A stretch of DNA of 64,000 nucleotides from NCBI GenBank assembly GCA_004298465.1, contig SCRT01000001.1:310001-374000 (forward strand), given 5' to 3'. Under the pieces are notes generated by a model. It did no database searches. It was not told the origin of the DNA and saw only the letters and a list, made by a program, of their open reading frames with translations. Shown here in pieces: positions 26,681 through 38,811 of this stretch (within the stretch, counting starts at the first letter, position 1; each line of letters starts with the position of its first letter). Both the position numbers and the translations under genes were made by a program. The stretch is from Nevskiaceae bacterium (GTDB taxonomy: Bacteria; Pseudomonadota; Gammaproteobacteria; Nevskiales; Nevskiaceae).

Positions 26681-27700
26681 ATGCCTTCAATCCCAACCGG
26701 CGTCGTGCGGCAGGCTGCGGCGCAGGCCCAGCCGAACATTGCGCTCGTGAAGTACTGGGGCAAGCGCGATGTCGCGTTGAACCTGCCAGTGGTGGGCTCG
26801 TTGTCGATCACGCTGGACAGCATCTGGACGCGCACGCTCGTGTGCTTCGAGCCGGCGCTGGCGCAAGACACGTTCATCCTCAATGGCGTTGCGAACGCCG
26901 CCGCAGGCGCACGGGCGAGCACGAGCCTCGACGTGCTGCGTGCGCGGGCCGGCATCACGACGCGGGCACGCATTGAGACCCGCAACAACTTCCCAACCGG
27001 CGCCGGGCTGGCGTCTTCGGCATCCGGTTTCGCGGCCCTTGTCACGGCGGCAGCCGCGGCGCTGGGGCTGGAACTGGATGCGCGCGAACGCTCGGTGCTG
27101 GCGCGGCGCGGTTCTGGTTCCGCGGCGCGGTCGATCTTTGGCGGCTATGCGGAGTGGCACCGCGGCACGCGCGATGACGGCACGGATTCCTGTGCCGAAC
27201 CGCTGCTGGCAGCATCTGCATGGCCACTGCGCGTCGTCGTTGCCGTGACTTCCGAGGCGCAGAAGTCCGTCAGTTCGACAGACGGCATGCTGCGCACGGC
27301 GCGTACTTCCCCCTATGAGCGGGCCTGGGAGTCGACGCAGGAAGCTGATCTCGCCGAAGCGCGGGCAGCCATCCACGCGCACGACTTCGCGAAGCTGGCG
27401 GCGGTTTCCGAGGCCAGCTGCCTGAAGATGCATGCACTGGCGATGGCAGCGCGGCCCGGTCTGCTGTACTGGAACGCCGCGACGATGGCCGGTCTGCACT
27501 GCGTGCGCCAGCTGCGTGCGGAAGGCGTACCGGTATTTTTCACGGTGGATGCCGGCCCGCAGTTGAAGGCCGTGTGCCTGCCGGAAGCGGCTGAAAAAGT
27601 CGCCGCCGCGCTGTGCGAGCTGCCGGGGGTGCTGCGCATCGTTGAATGCGGCCTGGGCGCCGGCGCGCGCGTCATTCCCATGGAGACAGTCGCGGCATGA
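26681..27700 (+). CDS. mvaD: Diphosphomevalonate decarboxylase
   Basis: A GHMP-fold enzyme making isopentenyl diphosphate from mevalonate diphosphate with ATP, 339 residues. Diagnostic segments are NIALVKYWGKRD near residue 25, the phosphate loop NNFPTGAGLASSASGFAAL (about 105-123) and GSGSAARSIFGGYAEW with the conserved Arg/Ser. These distinguish it from phosphomevalonate decarboxylase of archaea. The ATG at 26681 is preceded by GAGATG; a GTG one codon earlier is possible. It is the first gene of the mevalonate operon and its stop overlaps the next start (ATGA). Gammaproteobacteria usually make isoprenoids by the MEP route, so its presence is notable. Confidence 0.94.
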   Translation: MPSIPTGVVRQAAAQAQPNIALVKYWGKRDVALNLPVVGSLSITLDSIWTRTLVCFEPALAQDTFILNGVANAAAGARASTSLDVLRARAGITTRARIETRNNFPTGAGLASSASGFAALVTAAAAALGLELDARERSVLARRGSGSAARSIFGGYAEWHRGTRDDGTDSCAEPLLAASAWPLRVVVAVTSEAQKSVSSTDGMLRTARTSPYERAWESTQEADLAEARAAIHAHDFAKLAAVSEASCLKMHALAMAARPGLLYWNAATMAGLHCVRQLRAEGVPVFFTVDAGPQLKAVCLPEAAEKVAAALCELPGVLRIVECGLGAGARVIPMETVAA

Positions 27701-28752
27701 ACGTGACGGCCAGCGCGCCCGGCAAGGTCGTGCTGCTGGGGGAATATGCGGTGCTGGAAGGTACGCCGGCGCTGGTTGCAGCGATGAACCGGCGCGCAAC
27801 GGCGCAGGTGTCTCCCGCTGGAACGCGCGCCTGCTTTGTGGAGGCGCCGGACATCTGCCCTGCAGCACAGGCTTTCACGCTCGATGCTGATGGCCATGTG
27901 CAGTGGCAGCAGGCTGCAGCAGGAAAACAGCTCGCGCTGGTGGCGACCATTGTCGAGGCCCTCGCAGCGCACGGTGGGCTGCCACGCGCCGGATGGCGCT
28001 TGCGGTTGGATAGTTCCGCATTCTTCGAACACACCGACGGCGTGAACGCCAAGCTCGGGTTGGGTTCCAGTGCAGCGGTTACGGTGGCCTGTGCTTCCGC
28101 GCTTGCCGTCTACGCCGGCCACGCCGATCGTGTGGCAGATCGCGCTGCCTGGCTTGGTGAAGTGCTGGCCATTCACAGAGCTTTTCAGGACGGCCGTGGC
28201 AGCGGTCTGGACATCGCCGCGTCGCTGCAGGGTGGGGAACTGATCTTCCAGCCGGGCGGCGGCACACCTTGGGCGGAAGCGTTTGCGTGGCCGGCGGAAC
28301 TCGAACGCCTTTACGTGTGGTCTGGCCATTCCGCATCCACGGCGCGTTTTCTCGGCATCCTCGCCGCGTGGCGACAGGCGCAGCCGAAGGATTACGACGC
28401 TCGCATGGCGGTGCTGCAGCGAGCTACGGAAGCCGGCGTTGCCGCTGCCCGTGCGCAGGGTCCGGAAGCGCTGCTGGGCTCGGTTCGCCGCATGGCCGAA
28501 GGGCTGCGGGAATTCGGGCAGGCGAGTAAAATCCCCGTTTTCTCGGCCGATCACGAAGCGATTGCCGCGGTCGTTGCCCGCCTGGGTGGCGCCTACAAGC
28601 CCTGCGGGGCGGGCGGTGGCGACTTGGGCATGGCAGTGGTCACCGGTGTGGATGCCCGGCAACGGGTGATCGCGGCACTCCACGCGTGCGGCTACGGGTG
28701 TGTGGCGTTGGAGACCGATCCGCAAGGGTTGGCGCTCCACGTCGAAAGTTGA
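27697..28752 (+). CDS. Phosphomevalonate kinase (GHMP family)
   Basis: A 351-residue GHMP kinase between the decarboxylase and the reductase-kinase fusion. Motif 1 is SAPGKVVLLGEYAVLEG (residues 5-21), motif 2 LGLGSSAAVTVACASALA and motif 3 KPCGAGGGDLGMAVV near the C-terminus. GRGSGLDIAASLQGG is the usual phosphomevalonate-kinase version of the substrate loop. Since the fused gene next door supplies mevalonate kinase and mvaD the decarboxylase, the missing phosphorylation step is assigned here. The ATG overlaps the mvaD stop by four bases. An alternative kinase specificity cannot be excluded from sequence alone. Confidence 0.88.
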   Translation: MNVTASAPGKVVLLGEYAVLEGTPALVAAMNRRATAQVSPAGTRACFVEAPDICPAAQAFTLDADGHVQWQQAAAGKQLALVATIVEALAAHGGLPRAGWRLRLDSSAFFEHTDGVNAKLGLGSSAAVTVACASALAVYAGHADRVADRAAWLGEVLAIHRAFQDGRGSGLDIAASLQGGELIFQPGGGTPWAEAFAWPAELERLYVWSGHSASTARFLGILAAWRQAQPKDYDARMAVLQRATEAGVAAARAQGPEALLGSVRRMAEGLREFGQASKIPVFSADHEAIAAVVARLGGAYKPCGAGGGDLGMAVVTGVDARQRVIAALHACGYGCVALETDPQGLALHVES

Positions 28753-28770
28753 TTCCCGGTGAGGTAGACC

Positions 28771-31035
<2,265 letters not shown>

Positions 31036-31042
31036 GCCGGTG

Positions 31043-31615
31043 ATGGGCGGCGCTTCGCTGCCGAACACGCGCGTCGTTTCCTTCGATGACGAGCCGCTCG
31101 TGCTCGTCGATTCCGACGACCGCGAGGTGGGGTTCCTCGAGAAAGCCGAAGCGCACCGGGGCGCGGGTACGCTGCACCGTGCGTTCTCGATCTTCGTGGT
31201 CAACGCCGCTGGCGAGCTGCTGCTGCAGCAACGTGCCGCGGGCAAGCGGTTGTGGGGGGGCTTCTGGTCGAACACCTGCTGCAGCCATCCGCGCCGCGGC
31301 GAGGCGATGGAAAGGGCAGTTCATCGGCGCTTGAACGAGGAACTCGGCTTCGATTGCGAACTGAAGTTCCTGTTCAAGTTCGAGTATCAGGCCCAGTTCG
31401 ACGCCGATGGTGCGGAGCACGAGTTGTGCTGGGTGTTCATCGGCCACTCCCAAGCCGCGGCACGTGTGAACGCGACCGAGATTTCCGCCACGCGCTGGAT
31501 CGCTCCGGCGGCGCTGGATGCCGAGATGGCGGCGCATCCGGAAACGTTTACGCCGTGGTTCAAGATCGAATGGGCGCGCATCAAGCGTGACCACCATCAA
31601 GAGCTTGTTCCCTGA
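31043..31615 (+). CDS. idi: Isopentenyl-diphosphate isomerase type 1
   Basis: A 190-residue NUDIX-fold isomerase interconverting IPP and DMAPP. The active-site Cys lies in WSNTCCSHP, the metal-binding and acid Glu in RRLNEELGF and AEHELCWVF, and the conserved Trp block is KRLWGGFWSN. This is the type 1 enzyme, unrelated to the FMN-dependent type 2 often found in mevalonate operons. It begins eight bases after the fusion gene; GTG and TTG starts slightly upstream are also in frame. An isomerase is essential when isoprenoids come only from the mevalonate route, which supports that inference. Confidence 0.93.
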   Translation: MGGASLPNTRVVSFDDEPLVLVDSDDREVGFLEKAEAHRGAGTLHRAFSIFVVNAAGELLLQQRAAGKRLWGGFWSNTCCSHPRRGEAMERAVHRRLNEELGFDCELKFLFKFEYQAQFDADGAEHELCWVFIGHSQAAARVNATEISATRWIAPAALDAEMAAHPETFTPWFKIEWARIKRDHHQELVP

Positions 31616-31625
31616 AGTCGTTTAT

Positions 31626-31644
31626 CATTGTGCATTGCAATGCA
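31626..31644. promoter_or_regulatory. Palindromic operator-like site upstream of hpnH
   Basis: TGCATTGCAATGCA (31631-31644) is a perfect 14-base palindrome in the 76-base gap between idi and hpnH, preceded by another CATTGT (31626-31631). Nearly the same arrangement occurs at 51268-51289 upstream of the M24 peptidase gene. A small hairpin GCAGGG/CCCTGC (31652-31668) follows, just before the hpnH ribosome site. Confidence 0.5.
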
Positions 31645-31691
31645 GGAACGCGCAGGGCATTCCCCTGCCGTGACGTTTCCAGGAGATTGAC

Positions 31692-32864
31692 ATGGGTATC
31701 CCAGTAAGCCAGCAGGCCGCGATCGCCAAGTACATCATCGGCAAGAAGCTCAAGGGCGAAAAGCGCTATCCCCTCACGCTGATGCTCGAGCCGTTGTTCC
31801 AATGCAACCTGGAATGCCCGGGCTGCGGCAAGATCGACTACGAGTCGCACATCCTGAAGCAGCGCCTGAGCGTCGAGGAATGCATGCGCGCGGTGGACGA
31901 GTGCGGTGCGCCCGTGGTGTCGGTGGCCGGCGGCGAGCCGCTCGTGCACAAGGACATCAAGGCCATCGTCGACGGCTTCCTGGCGCGCGGCAAGTTCATC
32001 TATCTGTGCACGAACGCGATCCTGCTGGAAAGCAAGCTCGACCTGTTCACGCCGTCCGACCACTTCACGTTTTCCGTCCATCTCGACGGCATGCGCGAAC
32101 GCCACGACGAGAGCGTGGGCCGCGAGGGCGTGTTCGATACGGCCGTCGCGGCGATCCGCGAAGCCAAGCGCCGCGGCTTCCGCGTCAACATCAACACCAC
32201 GCTGTTCACCACTGCGAATCCGCAGGAAGTTGCCGACTTCTTCGATTTCGCGACGAACGACCTGAAGGTCGATGGCATCACGGCATCGCCGGGCTATCAC
32301 TACGACCACGCGCCGAACCAGGATGTATTCCTGGGTCGTACGCAGTCCAAGGAGTTGTTCCGCGGCATCTTCAAGATCAAGAAGGATCGCAGCTCGAAGT
32401 GGCCGATGTCGCACTCGGGGCTGTTCCTCGATTTCGTGTGCGGCAACCAGACTTACCAGTGCACGCCGTGGAGCATGCCGTGCCGCAACGTGTTCGGCTG
32501 GCAGAAGCCGTGCTACCTGCTGGTCGACGAAGGTTATGAGCCGACTTTCAAGGCGCTCATGGAAAACACCGACTGGGACCACTACGGTGTCGGTCGCAAC
32601 CCGAAGTGCGCGAACTGCATGGCGCATTGCGGTTTCGAGGGAACGGCGGCGGAAGACAGCGCCAGCCATCCGCTCAAGGCAGCACTTGCTGCTCTGCGCG
32701 GGCCGAAGCTCGAAGGTCCGTTTGCCCCCGAGCTGCCGCTGATGTACGACCCGGCCGAGTTCAAGCGCGGACAGGTTTCGACGATCACCTCGGTGCCGTT
32801 GTCCAGCATTACCGGTGGTGCGAGCTGCGCACGCCCGAAGGCCGAGCTGGTCAACGCGGATTGA
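31692..32864 (+). CDS. hpnH: HpnH, adenosyl-hopene transferase (radical SAM)
   Basis: A radical SAM enzyme of 390 residues that joins the 5'-deoxyadenosyl group to hopene (diploptene), the first step of extended C35 hopanoids. The cluster motif is CNLECPGC (Cys38, Cys42, Cys45; CxxxCxxC). The family opening MGIPVSQQAAIAKYIIGKKLKG and the C-terminal Cys region (CTPWSMPCRNVFGW, CANCMAHCGFEG) match HpnH. The start has AGGAG at the proper distance. HpnG, which removes adenine from the product, is not in the window. It sits downstream of idi in the same direction, though the palindrome in between suggests it may have its own control. Confidence 0.95.
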   Translation: MGIPVSQQAAIAKYIIGKKLKGEKRYPLTLMLEPLFQCNLECPGCGKIDYESHILKQRLSVEECMRAVDECGAPVVSVAGGEPLVHKDIKAIVDGFLARGKFIYLCTNAILLESKLDLFTPSDHFTFSVHLDGMRERHDESVGREGVFDTAVAAIREAKRRGFRVNINTTLFTTANPQEVADFFDFATNDLKVDGITASPGYHYDHAPNQDVFLGRTQSKELFRGIFKIKKDRSSKWPMSHSGLFLDFVCGNQTYQCTPWSMPCRNVFGWQKPCYLLVDEGYEPTFKALMENTDWDHYGVGRNPKCANCMAHCGFEGTAAEDSASHPLKAALAALRGPKLEGPFAPELPLMYDPAEFKRGQVSTITSVPLSSITGGASCARPKAELVNAD

Positions 32865-32891
32865 TCGATAGCGTCGTGTCTTCGGGTCTGG

Positions 32892-32923
32892 ATGCGGTTC
32901 GAGCGCCTGCGTTCGAGCCGCAT
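32892..32923 (+). terminator. Strong hairpin between hpnH and hpnB
   Basis: Fourteen-base arms (ATGCGGTTCGAGCG and CGTTCGAGCCGCAT) with two G-U pairs and a four-base loop CCTG. Only TTT followed by CCG comes after, so termination would be partial. It may attenuate hpnB/hpnM expression or stabilise hpnH mRNA. Confidence 0.5.
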
Positions 32924-32943
32924 TTCCGTATGGGAGTCCGGGC

Positions 32944-34050
32944 GTGGATGTAGCAATGTGGCTGGCATTGCCCGGCGCAGTGATGTGGGTCGGGTTGCTT
33001 TTGGTCCCGTGGCTGCCGTGGCTGACGCGCGAGCACCTCGAACCGGAACCGGCAGGCAAGGCCGACGTTTCCGGCGTGACGGTGCTGGTCCCGGCGCGCG
33101 ACGAGGCTGCCGTGCTGGCGCGCACGCTGGTCGGCTTGCGGGCGCAGGGCGAGGGCCTGAAAATCATCGTCATCGACGATGAATCCACGGATGGGACGGC
33201 GACCATCGCGCGATCAGCGGGCGCCGAAGTCGTCGCCGGAAGCGTGAGGCCAGAAGGCTGGGTGGGCAAGCTGTGGGCGCTGGAACAAGGCCTGCGGCAG
33301 GTCCAGACCCCGCTCGTGCTGCTACTGGACGCCGATATCGAGCTCAAGCCCGGGATGCTGGCCGCCCTGCTGCGGCGCAAGCGGGCGCAGGGCGTGCAGT
33401 TCATTTCGCTCATGGCGGATCTGCGACGCACGAGCTTCTGGGACACTTTGCTGTTGCCCGCGTTTGTCTACTACTTCAAGTTGCTATACCCGTTTGCAGT
33501 ATCCAATTCGCGCAGTCGGTGGGTGGCTGCCGCTGCAGGCGGGTGCGTGCTGGTGGAAACGCAGGCGCTGCGGACGGCGGGCGCGTTTGCCTCACTGCGC
33601 GATGCGCTAATCGACGACTGCACCCTGGCGCGACGCATCAAGGATTCCGGTGGCCGGACGTGGGCGGGTTTGAGCCGCGGCGTCGTGAGTTTGCGTCCTT
33701 ACGGCAGTCTGGGCTCGATCTACCAGATGGTGGCGCGTTCCGCGTATACGCAGTTGCATTATTCGGTGGCGCTGCTACTGGTGGTCACGGCACTTTTCGC
33801 CTTGGCCTACTGGTTGCCGGTTGTCGCGTTGTTGTCGGCATCACCGAACGGCATGGGGGTTGCGGCGGTGGCACTTGCCGCCATGGTCGCCAGCTACGTT
33901 CCGACACTGCGCTACTACGGCGTTCCGGTGCTCTATGCACTACTGCTGCCGGTCACGGCCACGCTCTACCTCGCCATGACCTGGGGGTCGGCGCTGCGCT
34001 ACTGGCGTGGCGTGCGTTCGCTGTGGAAGGGCCGGAGCTATGCACGTTGA
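32944..34050 (+). CDS. hpnB: HpnB, hopanoid-associated family 2 glycosyltransferase
   Basis: A membrane glycosyltransferase of 368 residues with an N-terminal helix and about four C-terminal transmembrane segments. The GT-A core shows VPARDEAAVLARTL, VIDDESTDGT, LLLDADIEL (DxD) and DDCTLARRIKDSGG. This is the architecture of the hopene-associated glycosyltransferase HpnB; its exact reaction is not established. The GTG at 32944 and an ATG at 32956 are both possible starts; GGGAG lies just upstream. Located between hpnH and hpnM, as in other hopanoid clusters. Confidence 0.85.
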   Translation: MDVAMWLALPGAVMWVGLLLVPWLPWLTREHLEPEPAGKADVSGVTVLVPARDEAAVLARTLVGLRAQGEGLKIIVIDDESTDGTATIARSAGAEVVAGSVRPEGWVGKLWALEQGLRQVQTPLVLLLDADIELKPGMLAALLRRKRAQGVQFISLMADLRRTSFWDTLLLPAFVYYFKLLYPFAVSNSRSRWVAAAAGGCVLVETQALRTAGAFASLRDALIDDCTLARRIKDSGGRTWAGLSRGVVSLRPYGSLGSIYQMVARSAYTQLHYSVALLLVVTALFALAYWLPVVALLSASPNGMGVAAVALAAMVASYVPTLRYYGVPVLYALLLPVTATLYLAMTWGSALRYWRGVRSLWKGRSYAR

Positions 34051-34090
34051 ATGTGGTTACCAATAATGCCAAATTTTCATTCATGCGAGA

Positions 34091-34109
34091 TTAACCGGCG
34101 GCAGGTTAA
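34091..34109. promoter_or_regulatory. Dyad upstream of hpnM
   Basis: A perfect six-base inverted repeat TTAACC-N7-GGTTAA ends 12 bases before the hpnM start, in a relatively A/T-rich 71-base gap. It could be an operator or an mRNA hairpin overlapping the ribosome-binding region. Confidence 0.3.
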
Positions 34110-34121
34110 AGTACGACGATC

Positions 34122-34790
34122 ATGAAACCGACGATGCGCTTTCTGAATGGGGCCGTGCTGGCGGCAGGCCTGATGGTAGGGACTGGAGCATATGCGCAGT
34201 CTCCGGCTGCAGCTCCGGCGGCGACGCCTGCCGGAGCGCCGCCTGCCACGGCCGATGCCGCGCAGGCCGCTATCCGGCAGACCGTTGATCGCCTGCAGAC
34301 GACCCTCGTGGATGTGATGCGGCATGCGGCTACGCTGGGCTACAAGGGGCGCTACAAGCAGCTCGATCCCGTCGTGCGCGGCAGCTTCGATTTTGCCCTG
34401 ATCACGCGCATCGTGATGGGAGCTGATTGGGCCAAGCTTTCGGCCGACGAGCAGGGTCGCCTGCAGGAAGCCCTGACGCGTTTGAGCGTGTCGATGTACG
34501 CCAGTGAATTCGACGATTATTCAGGGCAGAAGTTCACGTTCGACGGCGCGCGCGCGGCAGCTGGTGGGCAGCTTGTCCGCTACATCTTCCAGTCCGGCAA
34601 TGATCGCATCCACTTCGACTACCAGATGCGCCGCACGGCTGCGGGCGACTGGAAGATCGCGAATGTGATCGTCGATGGCGTCAGCGATCTGGCCCTCAAG
34701 AGCGGCCAGTACCGGTCGTTGTTCGAAAAGCAGGGTTTCAAGGGGCTCGTGAGCTGGATCAACCAGCAGATCGAAAAGAACGGCGGTTGA
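34122..34790 (+). CDS. hpnM: HpnM, MlaC/Ttg2D-family periplasmic protein
   Basis: A secreted protein of 222 residues. A signal peptide ends near Ala-Tyr-Ala-Gln (residue 25), followed by a Pro/Ala-rich linker (27-47) and a MlaC/Ttg2D domain: LGYKGRYKQLDPVVRGSFDFALITRIVMG and the C-terminal GFKGLVSWINQQIEKNGG. MlaC proteins carry phospholipids across the periplasm; the hopanoid-linked member is called HpnM and may carry hopanoids or phospholipids. It is the last recognisable hopanoid gene here. HpnN, the RND-type hopanoid exporter often nearby, is absent from the window. Confidence 0.87.
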   Translation: MKPTMRFLNGAVLAAGLMVGTGAYAQSPAAAPAATPAGAPPATADAAQAAIRQTVDRLQTTLVDVMRHAATLGYKGRYKQLDPVVRGSFDFALITRIVMGADWAKLSADEQGRLQEALTRLSVSMYASEFDDYSGQKFTFDGARAAAGGQLVRYIFQSGNDRIHFDYQMRRTAAGDWKIANVIVDGVSDLALKSGQYRSLFEKQGFKGLVSWINQQIEKNGG

Positions 34791-34872
34791 TCCACGCCGC
34801 GGATTAGTTCCATTGCGGCGCACTGTCGACACCGTTGGATACTGGGTACGTTATGGCACGTGGGGGGAGAAC

Positions 34873-35112
34873 ATGGCCGCTACCGGGAACAAGGCGAAAC
34901 CGCTGACTTCGGTGCTGTCGTCCCTGCAGCTTGACGAGCACGCGGTTCCGGGGCTCGTGGATTTGTCTGCCGCGCAGCAGAAGCGGCTGGTGGATACGGT
35001 ACACGCCGTCCAGTCCGCGCAGCGAGTGGAATTGGCGGCCGCCATCGAGGCTGCGCTGCGCCACGTGCCGCTGTTGCTGCGGCGCCCAGTGCTGAAGATC
35101 CTGCGCGGTTGA
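34873..35112 (+). CDS. Small protein of unknown function
   Basis: Seventy-nine residues, no signal peptide or membrane segment. The middle (LDEHAVPGLVDLSAAQQKRLVDTVHAVQSAQRVELAAAI, positions 22-60) looks helical and amphipathic, and the basic C-terminus ends VLKILRG. The ATG at 34873 follows a strong purine-rich site (GGGGGAGA). It is separated by only 10 bases from the larger helical protein downstream, so the two are probably co-expressed. I do not recognise a family. Confidence 0.55.
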   Translation: MAATGNKAKPLTSVLSSLQLDEHAVPGLVDLSAAQQKRLVDTVHAVQSAQRVELAAAIEAALRHVPLLLRRPVLKILRG

Positions 35113-35122
35113 AGGCCTGATT

Positions 35123-36604
35123 GTGGCCGGCCTCACGATCCGCGCGGAAATCCTGAAGCTGGCCCGGCTGTGCCGGGTCGATGCCGGGCAACTCGAATTC
35201 CTGGACGGCGTGCCGGCCCCTCAACTACGCATGTTTCGCGAAGCGGTGCAGGATTCCCTGTTTGCCGGTGATGACGCCGTGCTGTTCAAGCGTCTGGGGG
35301 CTGCCGGTGCGCTGCTGCCGCTGGCCCTGGTGGCCTTTCTGGCCCAGAAAGTGTTCGGCCCGGTACTGGGCGCGCGCGTCGCGGGGGAAATGAGCGCGCA
35401 GCGTGCCATCGCGCTTGCCGCCCGGCTGCCGGTGGAATTTCTTGCCGACATCAGCGTGGAGCTCGACCCGGCCCGTGCGCGCGACATCCTCCGCGGCCTG
35501 CCGCCGGAACGGATCCGCGACGTGGCGCGCGAGCTGCTGGCACGTGGCGAGTTCGTCACCATGGGGCGTTTCGTGGGCTACCTGACGCACGAGGCGATCC
35601 GCGCCACCCTCGATGCCTTCACCCGGCCCGGCGACCTGCTGCGCGTCGCGTTCTTCGTCGAGGATCAGGCGCGCCTCGACGAGATCGTCGGCATGATGGC
35701 GGACGCACGCTTGATGGACGTCATGCGAGCGGCTCAGGCGGATCCGGATGGTCTGTGGGCACAGGCTGTTGCTCTGTTGAGGGACATCAGCGTGCCGCTC
35801 AAGCGCAAGCTCGGCGAGCTCGTCACCGGGCAGCCGCCGGAAGTGCTTGCAAGCCTTGCACAGGCCGCGCATCGCCAGCAGCTTTGGGACGACATCCTGC
35901 AGGTCGTGGCGTGCATGTCGGAGCCGGCCCAGCGCCGTGTTGCCACGCTGCCGGCCCTGTGTTCCGCCGAGATCATGGGCAGTGTGCTCGTCAGCGCGGA
36001 TGCCGGCGCGCTGTGGAAGGATCTGCTGCCGCTCGTCGATTTCATGGAAGAACCCCAGTTGCGCAGCATGGCGGATGCCGCCACTTCGGCCCTGCCGGTC
36101 GAAGCGCTCGGACGGGCGCTGAACGCAGCAAATGCCGGCGGCAAGTGGGAGGCGATCCTGCGGCTGGCGCGCGGCATGTCCGCCGCCCAGCTCGACCGTG
36201 TCGGCGCCGCCGCGGAAACGCTGCCGAAGAATGCGATTGCCGGACTGCTTTTGATGGCAGACGAGCGCGGATTATGGGACGCGTTCCTGCCGATCGCCGC
36301 CGGCCTGTCGGACCCTCTGCGCCGGCAGGTGGCCGAGCTTGCGGTGGTGGCGACGCCGGCGATGCGCGAACGCATCATCGATGCGGCACGTGCCGCCCCG
36401 CAGGCGCTGTGGCCTGCGCTGCTGAAGGTAATCGCGCTCGTGCCACCGCCCCAGCGTGTGGCCTACGCCGAGACGGTGGCGCGGCGCGCACGGGCCGAAC
36501 CCGGCCTCGTCGAGCGGCTCGCGCCTGCGGCCGAAACCCTCGGCTTGCAGGATCTGCTGCAGATCGCGCGGACTGCTCTTTCGCAGCCATCACAGAGCGA
36601 ATGA
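35123..36604 (+). CDS. Large helical-repeat protein of unknown function
   Basis: A 493-residue protein from a GTG start. One hydrophobic segment (about residues 61-78, LGAAGALLPLALVAFLAQKV) could anchor or bury in a core. The rest is built from helix-turn-helix units with recurring Leu-Pro and Ala-Leu patterns (for example DILRGLPPERIRDVARELL near 117-137, then units every 30-40 residues), resembling HEAT or MgtE-N-like solenoids. No catalytic motif is seen. It may be a scaffold or membrane-associated adaptor. Its neighbours are the hopanoid operon before and atpD after, neither of which explains it. Confidence 0.7.
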   Translation: MAGLTIRAEILKLARLCRVDAGQLEFLDGVPAPQLRMFREAVQDSLFAGDDAVLFKRLGAAGALLPLALVAFLAQKVFGPVLGARVAGEMSAQRAIALAARLPVEFLADISVELDPARARDILRGLPPERIRDVARELLARGEFVTMGRFVGYLTHEAIRATLDAFTRPGDLLRVAFFVEDQARLDEIVGMMADARLMDVMRAAQADPDGLWAQAVALLRDISVPLKRKLGELVTGQPPEVLASLAQAAHRQQLWDDILQVVACMSEPAQRRVATLPALCSAEIMGSVLVSADAGALWKDLLPLVDFMEEPQLRSMADAATSALPVEALGRALNAANAGGKWEAILRLARGMSAAQLDRVGAAAETLPKNAIAGLLLMADERGLWDAFLPIAAGLSDPLRRQVAELAVVATPAMRERIIDAARAAPQALWPALLKVIALVPPPQRVAYAETVARRARAEPGLVERLAPAAETLGLQDLLQIARTALSQPSQSE

Positions 36605-38277
<1,673 letters not shown>

Positions 38278-38284
38278 GTGCGAG

Positions 38285-38307
38285 CGGCACGATCGCAGGT
38301 CGTGCCG
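38285..38307 (+). terminator. Intercistronic hairpin atpD-atpC
   Basis: A perfect eight-base stem CGGCACGA/TCGTGCCG with a seven-base loop just after the atpD stop. No T-run follows. It likely tunes the relative expression or mRNA stability of atpD and atpC rather than terminating. Confidence 0.45.
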
Positions 38308-38336
38308 GCGTTTGATGCATCGGCGAGAAATTGAAC

Positions 38337-38759
38337 ATGGCAGCAATCCAGGTCGATATAGTCAGTGCCGAAGGACAGATCCACCACGGCGAGGCCGCGA
38401 TGGTGTTTGCTCCGGCTCAGGAAGGTGAGGTGGGTATCGCGCCCCGCCACGCACCATTTCTCACGTATCTGAAGGCTGGTGAAGTCCGCGTCAAGACCCT
38501 CGGCGGCGAGGAACTCCACTTTTTCGTCGGTGGCGGCATTCTCGAAGTGCAGCCGCAATCCGTGACGGTGCTGGCCGACACCGCGCTGCGCGCGCATGAC
38601 GCGGATGAGGCGGCGGCTGAGGAAGCACGCCGCGGCGCGGAAGAGAAACTCGCGAACGCCAAGGGTGATATGGATCTCGCCCGGGCGCAGGCGGAACTCG
38701 TTCAGGCTGCCGCGCTCGTCCAGTTCATCAAGAAGATCAAGGGCCAAACCCACCTCTGA
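38337..38759 (+). CDS. atpC: F1 ATP synthase epsilon subunit
   Basis: The epsilon subunit of F1, 140 residues. The N-terminal beta-sandwich (IQVDIVSAEGQIHHGEA, GEVGIAPRHAPFLTYLKAGEV, FFVGGGILEVQPQSVTVLAD) and the C-terminal helical hairpin rich in Ala/Glu are typical. The ATG at 38337 is preferred to a TTG two codons earlier. It follows atpD and leads into glmU by 52 bases, a gene order (atpC-glmU) common in gammaproteobacteria. Confidence 0.94.
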   Translation: MAAIQVDIVSAEGQIHHGEAAMVFAPAQEGEVGIAPRHAPFLTYLKAGEVRVKTLGGEELHFFVGGGILEVQPQSVTVLADTALRAHDADEAAAEEARRGAEEKLANAKGDMDLARAQAELVQAAALVQFIKKIKGQTHL

Positions 38760-38811
38760 TGGCCCGATGGCCGCATCCGGTGTGGCAGACGAAACGGGCG
38801 GAGGCTGCCCG

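Noticed and set aside
32892-32923. Sequence around GGTTCGAG considered as a tRNA T-arm
   Set aside because: It is one arm of a simple 14-base hairpin; no acceptor, D or anticodon stems can be formed around it.
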